Below are positions 54,846 to 64,000 of a stretch of DNA of 64,000 nt, piece after piece; the first letter of the stretch is position 1, and every line of letters starts with the position of its first letter. The translations under genes and the position numbers were made by a program. Below the pieces are notes generated by a model, which saw nothing but the letters and a program-made list of their open reading frames with translations, was not told the origin of the DNA and searched no databases. The DNA is from Angiostrongylus vasorum (taxonomy: Eukaryota > Nematoda > Chromadorea > Rhabditida > Metastrongylidae), in NCBI GenBank assembly GCA_018806985.1, contig JADANN010000377.1, positions 62,001 to 126,000 of the forward strand, read 5' to 3'.

Positions 54846-56564
54846 GAGTTAGCGTGTTTAGAGGTACATGATTGCAAAGTTAATATACAACAGTGACCAC
54901 ATACAATAAGACAGAACACCTTGGATTAACTACATGGCGCATTACACATGATGAACATGGAGGCGAATACGGTAGTGACTCACGGGGCTATTTAAATGTC
55001 TTCTGGAGGAGGCAGTGTGTTGGCACAGGTCCAGAACTTTTCCCGAAAGAATTCGTCGACTTCCACATCCAGCTCTCGTGATCAGATCAGATAACTGAGG
55101 ACGATTTCCCAGACAACTTAATGCCCTTTGTGTTATTGTACTCTTGATGGTTTGGAACAGAAACCAAATACAAAAAGTTCCGATTGCATAAAAAGAGTGT
55201 GGATAAAAAAGGATGTTTACGACAACCAAAGTTTCTCTCAATGAAGTGGAAACGTTTACATGCTGCAAGATCGCAAAAATGTCCGATCTGCTTTTTTCAC
55301 TGTATTCTATAAGCTCTTCATGAGGATTATCCTTTCGCGCAAATCAAGGGCTTTGGATGAAGCACAACCAGTTCACCAAGCAGGATTTCCATAGGGATTT
55401 TGCTGCATGGACATCCAAACTGTGTGCGGGGTCATGGAAGTCTGTCGAGAATACTATCTGCCTCTTGTCCTAACTTTTGTCGACAACGAAAAAGCTTCAA
55501 CAGCGTGGAAACGAATAAGATCTTATTGGCCCTTGTCGACCAAATACTGGGCCCGTCCTATATACGAACACTAGCTGACTGATATTGGAACTCTGGTGCA
55601 AAAATGTTTTTCATCAGCTCCTTACCATGTCCATGGTATTCGACAAAGCCCATACTATCGCGAAAAACGTTCACTGCCTCGCTGCAGTAGCTATTGAAGT
55701 CGCTTAACTTGGACAGAAAGGACATGGACAGAAAGGACAAGGACGCATAGATGGCAAATTGCAATCAAATTTTCGTTTAGCTGACAACATTGCCATCTTT
55801 TCAATACATGCCAACGAAGCAGATTGATGCTAAATTAGCTTAACGAAGAAGGAAAATATATTGTGATGCGCATAAATAGGACGAAGAATGAAAAACCCAT
55901 GGTGTGAAGAGAGAATAAATTGAGCTGGGTTGTTTTTCTGATTATAGAGACCAACTCGTACGTGTACCTTTAACGTCCAATTAATGGATTAATGGAGAAC
56001 AACATAAAGTAGGATTTAGACAGACGAAGGAGGGCAGGAAGTTCCGCATTTGGATGTGTTAAAGGAGCCATCGACCAACTGACAGACTCGAAACTCCGCG
56101 CTTCCATCTTCGATTGAGCAGGCCACCCAGCACTTTGTTGTGCAGCAGAGACGTGAGTTTGTACTTCAACCACCTTAAGATCTCTTCACACCAACCACAG
56201 AGTGCTTAAAAATAGTCTTTTGAAACTTAGCGAATACATACTGATAGCGAAGCACAGATGGATCGATGATGTGATTAGAAGAACAGATGGCAGATGAAAG
56301 AAGAGAAGAGCGGATTTTTTCTCCAAGAGAATGCAAGTGTCCTCTTGAAAAAATCACCCAAATAGACTGAGGTGTTCGTGACTAACGTCAACTATCATCG
56401 TTTATGGTTTCACAATCACGGGATAGGCCTGAGGGACGTCACCATGTTCGAAGTAGACCACCACCATGGACGACGATTGCGCGAGACAGAAACGAATCGA
56501 AATTGTATTGTGACCCGCTCTAGCAGTGAAGACGTATCATCTAACTATCCACGTAGGTAATGTG

Positions 56565-57370
56565 GGTAACGAGTAGGTCAACATTTGAAGCTGAATGCAG
56601 TATTTCAACATCAGTTCAATAATATTCTGTTGTAAGCAAGAATTGCACTAAACAGGAAGAATTTTTGTGAAAAACCGTTCGGGAGAAGGAGATTACATTC
56701 TAAATTTAAAATTTTGGTTAGCTTGTTATTAGACCTACTTTTTCTATGTACGTTTTGTCCATTTTTTAAAATATGTGGAATAATCCAAAAGGTCTACTTT
56801 CAACTAATGTTGGCATTAGCAAGCAAGTTGTTTTGTTCCTACGAACTGTCGCTGTTGAAGTGGCGCTGCTGTTATAACCCGTACTTCGGTTTTCGGTGTA
56901 ACGGTTCGGCGAAATCTCTTTCTTGAGAGTAGTTTTTCTTTTTTTAAAGAGTGAAATGACTCGTGTGTAGTCCACATCTGATGACAAAACTAAGGGCAAA
57001 AAATTGCATGTTCCAAATATGTTTGCATCCAGTTAATGGTATAAGCACTTTATAGATTTCTAAAAATAGGCATAAATCCACTATCTGACCAACGGTTATC
57101 AATCATATGGAAATTACGCCACACTGTTCTTCGTAAGATGAGTGATCCTAGTAAATAAGTCATGTAATGCTAAATACCTACAACTGGATTAGGTCTGTAG
57201 AAGATTGCACTTTATTTCTTTTGGCTTGTGTATATTTGTATTACAATTGAAGTTCAGTTCAAATTAACTACTTGGAGAATTTTCTAATTTGAAAATAATA
57301 AATGTAGATATGCACCTTGGTCAGGTTCTCTAATGTCGGAATAGTGATGTTTAGTTCCTTCATTGCCACT
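56565..57370. other. Intergenic, no feature recognised
   Basis: No supported exon or repeat. Confidence 0.4.
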
Positions 57371-57374
57371 GATT

Positions 57375-57625
57375 ACCACTGCAACACACACGTGGAATCG
57401 ATCTCGGCGCCCATGCCCCACCAAGCCTTCCATCCTTCCTGGGTCGGCAAATTGGTATGAGATTTGTCTGTGAGGACAGCAGCACTGGCTCGATACATCG
57501 GTGGGCCACCACAAGTCATTGTAAAGGCCAGATTTGCATTCAGTCACCTCCAACGATACTTAATGAAGTCGAATGCATGGCGCATCTCTCAGGGATTGAT
57601 CAACGCCAAGAGTTTTATTCTCTAT
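57375..57625 (+). repeat. SINE family A, head-truncated
   Basis: ACTGCAACACACACGTGGAA, TCGATCTCGGCGCCCATGC, TCATTGTAAAGGCCAGATTT, AATGAAGTCGAATGCATGGC, GGGATTGATCAACGCCAAG. The A-box segment is missing. Confidence 0.82.
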
Positions 57626-57912
57626 TTTATTACAGCGTGGTGCACGTTGAAGGCGCTAAGTGAAGTTATGCATTTAGAATTCGTAAGTCCTACTTTATCG
57701 CTGCCTCTGTGACATTTATGTTCGGCTATTTACTGGGATTAATATTAGTGTAAGATCTTACACCTGCATATTAATGTTCAAGTAAATGCATTATTCATTA
57801 TTATTATTTTTTCTTCACAACATACTTACATCCGTGCACCATCGCTTATTTTTCATTACCCGTGTGAGCTCACTTGCCCTATGTATGTCTATTCATTTTT
57901 TTAAAAAACACT

Positions 57913-57925
57913 TCAAATGACCTAG
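57913..57925 (+). promoter_or_regulatory. Possible trans-splice acceptor of the 57937 gene
   Basis: CAAATGACCTAG ends 11 bases before the ATG. The pyrimidine tract is weak, so this is a tentative call. Confidence 0.3.
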
Positions 57926-57936
57926 GTTGTGCTACG

Positions 57937-60900
57937 ATGTCGTATTTTCTTCGAGAATTCGTCCCTCGTGATTCATCCTCGACGTTGAGCATTCCATCAC
58001 CTCAGAAGGTTTCGGAACAGTATGGACGTCTTATCAAAAAGTACTATCCTGTGCGATCGAATGACAGCATTTTGCGGATACCATTGCTGAAAGATGGTGA
58101 TGAAGCTCAACGAGGTATTGTGTGATCGAAATTTTGGTTGAGCAGTTTCAAGAACTATTGCTGTCAAAGGGACATTTAAAACACTTACATGAAGGTGATC
58201 GGTGACTGGGTCAGTCTACGAAGAAAAGTAGCTATAAATGAAACAGGTCTGCCACATTCTTAGTTTGTCGTTTCTTTCGAAGCTCCTAAAAGGTCTGTGT
58301 TATTCCTTCTCCTTCCTTTTTTCACTGCTGTATTTTGTCTAAATGTGCTTCCTGCTTAAATGTAATCTGTGGTCTTTATCGTGAACTCACACCCGTGAAT
58401 AATCTTTCCCTTTCAAGAGCCTACTTTTTTCGTTGAAGTGAAATTGTTCTTTTAATTCTTTTAGAAAGTTGTGCTCTCCCAAGGCGATAGAAAAAGTGGC
58501 AGGCTACTTTTTTCAACACACAAATGTCCTCTTTTCCCCTTTGAAGCAATTATGTTGCATTTAGATCTAGCTCCTACTTAAGATTGCTTGTTAAGAAAAA
58601 ATCATATTCGACATGCATTCTGAGTTTTCGTTTCAAAGCACATTGTGTGTTGTAATCATATCACTTTTTCACTCGCCCACATGATTTCTTGCCCAGCACC
58701 TAGTGGATACGATTTTTTCCGAGGAGGCATGACTAGGTTCAGTTTAAAACGTGTGTACATGTACTTCATAACGAGACAAGAGATTGTTATTGCAATGCAA
58801 CCACAGGGATGCTGAGATATGAGCAGAACTCGGAACCTCAGTTAGGCTTCGAACCCGCGATTAAGCACGGATAGCACGTGAGCCATCGGTAGGTGTAATT
58901 ACGGGTTCGAAACCCAACTGAGGTTCCAAGTTTTGCAGGTATCTCAGCATTCTTGTGGTTGTATTTCACACAGTGCCCTGCCGTGAGAAAGGAATAGGCA
59001 ATAAATAAAACTGGAGACATTGCCAATACAATATTTATTCCACAATGGATAACGTTTGAGCAGATTCCTCTGTGTACAGCAAGGATAATATTGGTACGCA
59101 GTCTACTCCGCAAAATGTTTTCGTAACCGTGACAGAAGAAAAGCTTAATATCTAGGTTTAATTCGCCTGGTAAACAGTTTAAAACAATCGCCGATTTGTG
59201 TTTGTCTCCCACTGATGACTTAGATTTCACATGTTTTGTAGTAACTTGTGACCTCACCTCTTATCTCACGCTGAATTTTTTTGCTCGGACGTGACGAAAA
59301 CTGGAAGAGATGGAATTTATTTACATTACACTCGCTGTCCTGAAGATGTTAAATCTCTTTCTGGCCTGAATAAGTCTATTGAAGCAAACCTCTAAATTAT
59401 GTCTATCCCGCTCGCGTTGATACATTTCCTATGTACTGTGAGGCGATATATATTTAGTGCATCGATTTCCAGTACCGTCTTTCAGTTAACCTCGGCACTG
59501 TTCAGTAAGTCAGTGTTTTGTTGTTGAGCAGACGTGACGTTATCAATAACAAGATTGATTGAAAAACTGCTGACGTCCTTGCAGTTTCGCTTCCTTCAGA
59601 GCTGGGAGAGGTCAAATTGACATGCCATCTACTCAATCTAACACTTACATACCAGTAGCCTATAAAACTTATTGCGTCAATTTTAATTCGAATGGTAAAT
59701 AGCGACAGCTGCAGGTGGTAGTGGGTTGGTTAATGATGCAGTTGATAAGGTAGTAAGGCATGAGTTCGACCTTCTCTCGATCGATCTCCTTTAGTTTGCG
59801 TGGGAACGCCTTGGTTCGGATGATCAATGATTGCAAGGAGAACCAGCAATATTCATAAGGAAGACAAACTCTTCAAGCGGCTGCTGAAATAATTTGCGAA
59901 ATGTTCAAAAACAAGGGCGATGAATGAGGAGAAAACATATCGAATACAAGAATATTGGGATCCGCACAGTTAAATGTGATGACGAGTTATGTAACATAGA
60001 TAAACAATAGTAAACACCTGCTTTTAAACACTCACCGTTTTGTTCTTTATAAGATTTCCGGTTGTTATTGGAGAGCAGCCGTGCACTGTCCTACTTGCCA
60101 GAGGAATGTACCTGACTCGGGTGAAAAAAATCAGCCTGAGGTATGTCACGAGGTCAGGGTCATCACAACACAGTCCTCGCTGCGGTTCCTTTTCGGATTC
60201 TTGGAATTCGCCCAAAATTCCTAGAATATTGTTGATCTGCTTCCATCCAATCTGATTTGCTTTCATGGTGGGAAACCATCTTGCAGTAGTCGTTGTTATA
60301 TTAGCTGGCACATAGCCGAGGAATATTTTTGTAAACCGACATTCGTTTAATCTCGACATAAATAATCAATATTTGCTTGGTTTTTTTGAGCCAGCACACT
60401 CCCAACGGTTTACCGCCTCATCGTGACTTGAAGGTGTTCCTGGGTATCGGGTTGCGATGTACAGCGGAGAGATTCATCCACCCAGCAGAGCCTCCTAAGC
60501 TGAGAAGCAGTCCGGCTTTCCATCATGAAGCCTAGCTGAGTATGTATCAGTTTGCTGATTTCGGAACTATCGGGGCTTGGTAGGGCAGGTCGAACCAGCG
60601 ACCATGGTTATATGGTACAACATCTTTAGCCAGTTCGCGCTCCGGGCTTAGCTATATTACAGCTTACTGGAACATACAGAAAAGTTTTTATAGTTGCCAA
60701 TGTTAGAGCAACTGTTGAAGAAGTACATTCGCAAAGTAAATGAAAATGCTGAGCAAGATGCTCGCATATCTTTTTATCAATCTTATTTCTGCGTTAAATA
60801 AAAATCACTGTGTTTAAAACAAAAACAAAAACGGAGATAAGGTCCATTTCTTACTTACACAGGTTTTGGTTTGTCTCACTCCTTTCTCTTCCCTTGTAAA

Positions 60901-63108
60901 GGAATTTGAGTTCCAACAATCCAACAACTACGCTCCTCGTGGTGAATTATGTGCATTGAACTCAACGATGTGGTTACGGTGTGCCCCCGAAGATGACCAC
61001 GTCCCTTTTTGTTGTTTGTTCCTTCTTATAATTTGCGTGTGGCGCAGTGGTTGGAGGCGCCACTGCAACACACACGTGGAATCGATCGCTTCGCCCATGG
61101 CCCACCAATCCTTCCATCCCTTCGGGGTCGGCAAATTGGTGCCAGACTTATCTGAGAGTATAGCAGCACTGACTCGATACATCGGTAGGCCACCGCGAGT
61201 CATTGTAAAGGCCAGATATGCATTCAGTCACCTCCAAAGATACTTAATGAAGTCGAATGCATAGCGCATCCGTCAGGGATTGATCAACGCCGAGAGCTTC
61301 ATCCTTTATCCTTTTTTTGTCTTATAATTCCGTTTTTTTCGCCCAAATTTTTTATGTTCCAGCTTTCTTTTATATGCTACATGCCCTCTATATTCTGCTA
61401 CATATCCTCCCATGTTTTTTGAACGTTTTAAACTTTTTTGTGTGGTGAAAAAGCTTGAACAGCCATCCAGCCATATTTCTCTCAACATTTGATGACATAG
61501 TCGATTTCACAACATATATTGAGTACTTCACTATTAGTTTGTATCGTCAATTTCCGGCTTTATTTGAGCACAACGAAGTTGAGAACCTGTAAGAAAAAAA
61601 TACTTTATGCGGAAGTATATTGGTAAAGGTGCATTCAATGTGCTTGCCTCGGGACAACTTTTGTATTCTCCTGGCATACAGTACCCTAATGTTAACAAGA
61701 GAGATCTTTGCGTGTTGTGCAGCCAGGAAGGTTCTTTGTGAAAGAAGAAAACTTGTCTCGAAAAGTTTTTCGTCAGATCTTAGGCGTACGGAAAAAGTTT
61801 CCACTTACTACGCCTCGAATAATATTTGCGTAGGTTAAGCTATCGAATGAGTATAGCAAGCTGACAAAAAGACCTTGCGAGGCAAATAAACAGCGGAAAG
61901 AAGTTGCATACAGAACAATGTTCACAGTCCATTCTGGTCCGACTTATGCGTTGATTTCAATCAATATGCGCTAGAATATGTTAGTGTTCAACATGTATTC
62001 TTTCTTTGATAAGCTTACACGAGGTTGATAAATTGACTGGGCTCTGATAAAGACGAAGGCGTCGAAACGTTGGCCGAATAGAATTGTTTATCAACCTTGC
62101 GTAAGCTTACCAAAGAAGTAATGCAAGTTGATCAGTCATACCGAGATTAGAGGAAAGTCGGTTTCAAAATACTTTAGTATTATCCTTTCCGGACGTATCC
62201 CGTTGACGGGTGATTGCTGATAAAGGATTAAAGGATATAGCTGTCGGCGTTGATCAATCCCTGAGGGATGCGCCTTGAGTTCGATTTCATTAAGCATTGT
62301 TTGGAGGTGATTGAATGCAAATCTGGCCTTTACAATGACTCGCGGTGGCCTACCGATGTATCGAGCCAGTTCTGCTATCCTCCCAGACAAGTTTACCAAT
62401 TTTCCGACCCCAGAGGGATGGAGAGCTTGGTGGGCCATGAGCGCTGGGATCGATTCCATGTGTGTGTTGCACGGTGCTTCCTACCACTGCGCCACCCGCG
62501 CCCTAGTTGCTGATAGCGTTTATAAAACACGGCTGAGAGAAGGGAGATACGTTGGACGCGCATGATGTGGTGGTGAACGCGTTAGTTCTCGGAAAGAGTA
62601 ATGGCGTGTTCGATCCCCACCGCAGACACCTGCTGTCTGGAGTTTTGCAAATATCTGAGCATCATTGTGGTTATATTTCGCATCATACCATACCATGAAA
62701 AAAGAACAGGCAGTAGATAAAAAGTGACCACATGATGTTAGCACCGTTACTTATATGGCTTGGTTTTCTAGCTTTACTTTTAGAAATCGGGCAGTTACCT
62801 CAACTATCGTCAGAACTATGCAAAAAAATTCACGTAGTAGGGCCTCCTTCCTCTTTCGCTACAACTGCTATTGCGAAGACTCTGTTGGCGAAGTCAGTTT
62901 CAGTTCACGACGCATTTTATAGTATTCAATTTTTAGCCTTATCGCTTATGGTGTTCTTTGTAATTTCTATGCCATTTCTTTCTATTAATAGAAAACTCTT
63001 GTCAGATACGGAGAATTATTGGAAAAGAAGGAAATGGTGGAGAATGCAAGCAATTCCAATCGTACAGAAAACTTGCGTGATGGAGAAGAGCGTAGTGATC
63101 ATGCAACG
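57937..63108 (+). CDS. Unrecognised gene, 5' part (3 exons), runs off the right edge
   Basis: Exons: 57937-58114 (starts MSYFLREFVPRDSSSTLS; donor GAG|GTATTG), 62772-62833 (acceptor GGTTTTCTAG; donor CAC|GTAGTA), 62992-63108 (acceptor CTATTAATAG; donor ACG|GTAAGT). Codon phases join exactly (1+2, then 0/0), giving 119 residues and continuing. The product is hydrophilic and probably helical: KVSEQYGRLIKKYYPVRSND; across the first junction DEAQR then ALLLEIGQLPQ; SSELCKKIHKTLVRYGELLE across the second; then an acidic/polar stretch (ENASNSNRTENLRDGEERSD). Heptad-like Leu/Ile spacing suggests a coiled coil. Exon 2 could instead start at 62784 (TTTTAG), four residues shorter, also in phase. Family unknown. 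The 4.66 kb first intron holds foldback B, PLE, family C and E and SINE A copies. Confidence 0.62.
58120..58780 (+). other. Intron 1 of the 57937 gene, unique part
   Basis: T-rich and without recognised repeats or exons. Confidence 0.4.
58785..59010. repeat. Foldback family B, two-armed copy
   Basis: Left arm: ACCACAGGGATGCTGAGATA, AGAACTCGGAACCTCAG, GGCTTCGAACCCGC. Right arm: GGGTTCGAAACCCAACTGAG, GTTCCAAGTTTTGCAGG, TATCTCAGCATTCTTGTGG, TGCCCTGCCGTGAGAAAG, AATAGGCAATAAATAAAA. The two B-box-like motifs face each other. Confidence 0.75.
59460..59655 (-). mobile_element. Penelope-like element 3' terminal fragment
   Basis: TTAACCTCGGCACTGTTCAG, TGTTGTTGAGCAGACGTG, AATAACAAGATTGATTG, then GCTGACGTCCTTGCAG and TTCGCTTCCTTCAGAGCTGG: the reversed tail and mutated hairpin, as at 4470-4625. 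Confidence 0.62.
59702..60005 (+). repeat. SINE-like family C, copy 4
   Basis: TAATGATGCAGTTGATAAGG (A-box-like), GAGTTCGACCTTCTC (B-box-like), TTGCGTGGGAACGCC, GATTGCAAGGAGAACC, ATAATTTGCGAAATGTTC, ATATTGGGATCCGCACAG, TGATGACGAGTTATGTAAC, A-rich end. Confidence 0.6.
60398..60550 (+). repeat. Repeat family E, copy 7, 3'-truncated
   Basis: CTCCCAACGGTTTACCGCC, TGACTTGAAGGTGTTCCTGG, GAGATTCATCCACCCAGCAG, CTAAGCTGAGAAGCAGTCCG, stopping after GAAGCCTAGCTGAG. The following 60 bases (GTATCAGTTTGCTGATTTCG, GGTCGAACCAGCG) look like a SINE A middle piece. Confidence 0.7.
60840..61025 (+). other. Possible extra exon, not joined to the model
   Basis: An acceptor TTACTTACACAG (ending 60862) opens a phase-0 frame that includes KEFEFQQSNNYAPRGELC and MWLRCAPEDDHVPF before running into a SINE. 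It does not fit the phase of the 57937-58114 donor, so it is not in the gene model. It may be an exon of another transcript or chance. Confidence 0.25.
61034..61319 (+). repeat. SINE family A with 10-base target-site duplication
   Basis: GCGTGTGGCGCAGTGGTTGG (A box), ACACACGTGGAATCGATCG (B-box-like), CATCCCTTCGGGGTCGGC, AAATTGGTGCCAGAC, GGGATTGATCAACGCCGAG, CATCCTTTATCC. TCTTATAATT flanks it at 61024-61033 and 61320-61329. Confidence 0.93.
61330..62020 (+). other. Intron 1 of the 57937 gene, no feature recognised
   Basis: No supported exon or repeat. Confidence 0.4.
62022..62075 (+). mobile_element. PLE-type terminal hairpin, variant
   Basis: CTCTGATAAAGACGAAGGCG then TCGAAACGTTGG: stem GACG/CGTC with the conserved CTGA and GAAA blocks, as in the other PLE hairpins but with a different stem. 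Confidence 0.45.
62160..62727 (+). repeat. Foldback family B right half, split by SINE A
   Basis: Centre motif CCCGTTGACGGGTGATTGC at 62199, then interruption by a SINE A, then GATGTGGTGGTGAACGCG (A-box-like), GTTCGATCCCCACCGCAG (B-box-like), GTTTTGCAAATATCTGAGCA, ACAGGCAGTAGATAAAAAG. Confidence 0.72.
62223..62506 (-). repeat. SINE family A with 9-base target-site duplication, inside foldback B
   Basis: Minus-strand copy: head GGGCGCGGGTGGCGCAGTGG, B-box region CACACATGGAATCGATCCC, 3' end CTCAGGGATTGATCAACGCC. TTGCTGATA flanks it at 62214-62222 and 62507-62515. It is therefore younger than the foldback B copy it interrupts. Confidence 0.93.
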
Positions 63109-63119
63109 GTAAGTTTCGA

Positions 63120-63600
63120 TGTTTACAATACCTACGGTTTGGTTTTCATCGCACACATTTTACACTGTTATTTCTACAGTTCTTTTTTTGTAAAGTAAGA
63201 TGTGATTCTGGGCTGTCCACAAGCCATTTTCGTGGACACCTAATTTTCGGTGCTGCTTTTTCTCGATGACAGCTAGTAATTTCGCCATAACTACGCGGAA
63301 GTTTACTACTGGCTAGGCTTCTAGAAGAGTCTTTGCCATGTCACTCAAAGGGTATGAGCAATTCTTCCTCTCAATTTTCAGCTTAGAATTCAAATTTTCG
63401 GAAAGTTGGAAACAAAGCTTAAACATCAACGGTACACTGGGGGAGACCATTGTGTACTATTGGCCGAAATTCCACTTGTCTAGTCACTTCACTGCTGTAA
63501 ATACGAACCTAGACAAAAAGTTTTATGTGCTCCAAAAAATCTCCATTTTACCGTTGTATAGCGGTAGAGTATGTACCGTGCAGGCAAAATTCAGTATGTT
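63120..63600 (+). other. Downstream of the third exon; further exon not identified
   Basis: Intron of the 57937 gene is expected here. The open frame 63338-63790 runs into foldback B and is not splice-supported. Confidence 0.35.
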
Positions 63601-63629
63601 TTTTGAAGTTTATTTACTTCTTATTTTTT

Positions 63630-63965
63630 CTTTTCTGGTAGCGTATTATGTGAAATACATCCACAAGGATGCTGAGATAGGAGCAAAACTCGGAACCGCG
63701 GATGGGCTGCTTCGAACTGGAGATTATCCTTTCCGAGAGCTAACGTGCTATCCAACACATACATTCCCGTTAAAGAGTGATTGCTCATAACACTGTTAGA
63801 ATAGAAACCTGGGAGAGAGAGACAGAGCAAAGGCCTTGGTTGGTGTGGTAGATGAGACACGAGCCCCTGGAAAGAGTAATCTGGTTCGAAACCCAACTGA
63901 GGTTCCGAGTGTTGCTCATATCTCAGCATGCATGTGGTTGTATTTCACAAAATTCGGTATATTTT
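63630..63965. repeat. Foldback family B, complete two-armed copy
   Basis: Left arm: TTATGTGAAATACATCCAC, AAGGATGCTGAGATAGGAGC, AAAACTCGGAACCGCGG. Centre: CCCGTTAAAGAGTGATTGC. Right arm: GGTTGGTGTGGTAGATGAG, TGGTTCGAAACCCAACTGAG, GTTCCGAGTGTTGC, TCATATCTCAGCATGCATGT, GGTTGTATTTCACAAAATTC. It shows the intact layout: outer ends inverted, tRNA-like parts facing the centre. Confidence 0.82.
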
Positions 63966-64000
63966 AATGGCGTTTTTGTCTTTATTAGGTGAATTTCAGC

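Larger units (their letters stand above)
52900..56560 (+). mobile_element. RTE retrotransposon, long heavily degraded copy
   Basis: Endonuclease relics near 52970-53480 (IINYYSPTCAVDERELYAFY, NEKFYNFVVGDFSSRE, with GDFN changed to GDFS), a linker near 53640-53930, and reverse transcriptase/C-terminal relics near 55260-55930 (VETNKILLALVDQILGPSYI). Many stops. A family F segment lies inside at about 54300-54850. No usable enzyme remains. Confidence 0.68.

Noticed and set aside
62732..63112. 126-codon frame that looks like a membrane protein (MMLAPLLIWLGFLALLLEIG..)
   Set aside because: It reads through an intron. The splice sites at 62834 and 62990 and the phase match support two shorter exons instead; the hydrophobic stretch is intronic.
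1..64000. CRISPR arrays, bacterial operons, promoters or prophage
   Set aside because: No regularly spaced direct repeats of CRISPR type, no Shine-Dalgarno-led gene blocks; the splice structure is eukaryotic throughout.

Overview
The window looks like a piece of a parasitic nematode genome, most likely a strongylid such as a hookworm. It is AT-rich, with short exons split by GT..AG introns, worm-style acceptors (TTTCAG, TTTTTAG, CTAG) and acceptor-like sites a few bases upstream of start codons, as expected for spliced-leader trans-splicing. The mobile elements also fit: RTE-type LINEs, Penelope-like elements (PLEs) and mariners related to those known from hookworms. This placement is by recognition only; no database search was possible.

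Four host genes can be assembled from the sequence by matching splice sites and reading phase. (1) Plus strand, 6587-17812: an unrecognised 167-residue Ser/Pro-rich protein in three phase-0 exons, with introns of about 8.0 and 2.7 kb; the second intron holds a complete but dead mariner. (2) Minus strand, 30601-20421: mrps-5, mitochondrial ribosomal protein uS5m, in 12 exons and 462 residues. One 6.1 kb intron is packed with an RTE element, a large inverted repeat and other repeats. (3) Minus strand, 35054-31466: sel-1 (SEL1L/Hrd3), three exons and 686 residues, with a dead histone H2B copy in its second intron. (4) Plus strand, 57937 to beyond 63108: the 5' end of an unrecognised gene whose first three exons join in phase; it runs off the right edge. 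An isolated likely exon lies at 130-369. sel-1 and mrps-5 lie head-to-tail and mrps-5 has a strong trans-splice acceptor in front of it, so they are a candidate operon. SEL-1 serves ER quality control (ERAD) and MRPS-5 serves mitochondrial translation, so any co-expression would link two proteostasis compartments; that is inference.

The rest is dominated by repeats. I group them as: SINE family A (tRNA-derived, about 285 bp, three copies with clear target-site duplications); foldback family B (tRNA-like arms in inverted pairs); family C (SINE-like, about 280 bp); family D; family E (about 380 bp, starting CTCCCAACGGTTTACCGCC and ending in AAGTA-type repeats); family F (about 600 bp); PLE fragments, including an inverted pair with arms over 450 bp and a recurrent hammerhead-like hairpin; four RTE copies; two mariners; one 555 bp foldback MITE; and several microsatellites.

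Between 35.06 and 57.94 kb I find no convincing host gene. Family boundaries are read by eye and may be off by tens of bases.
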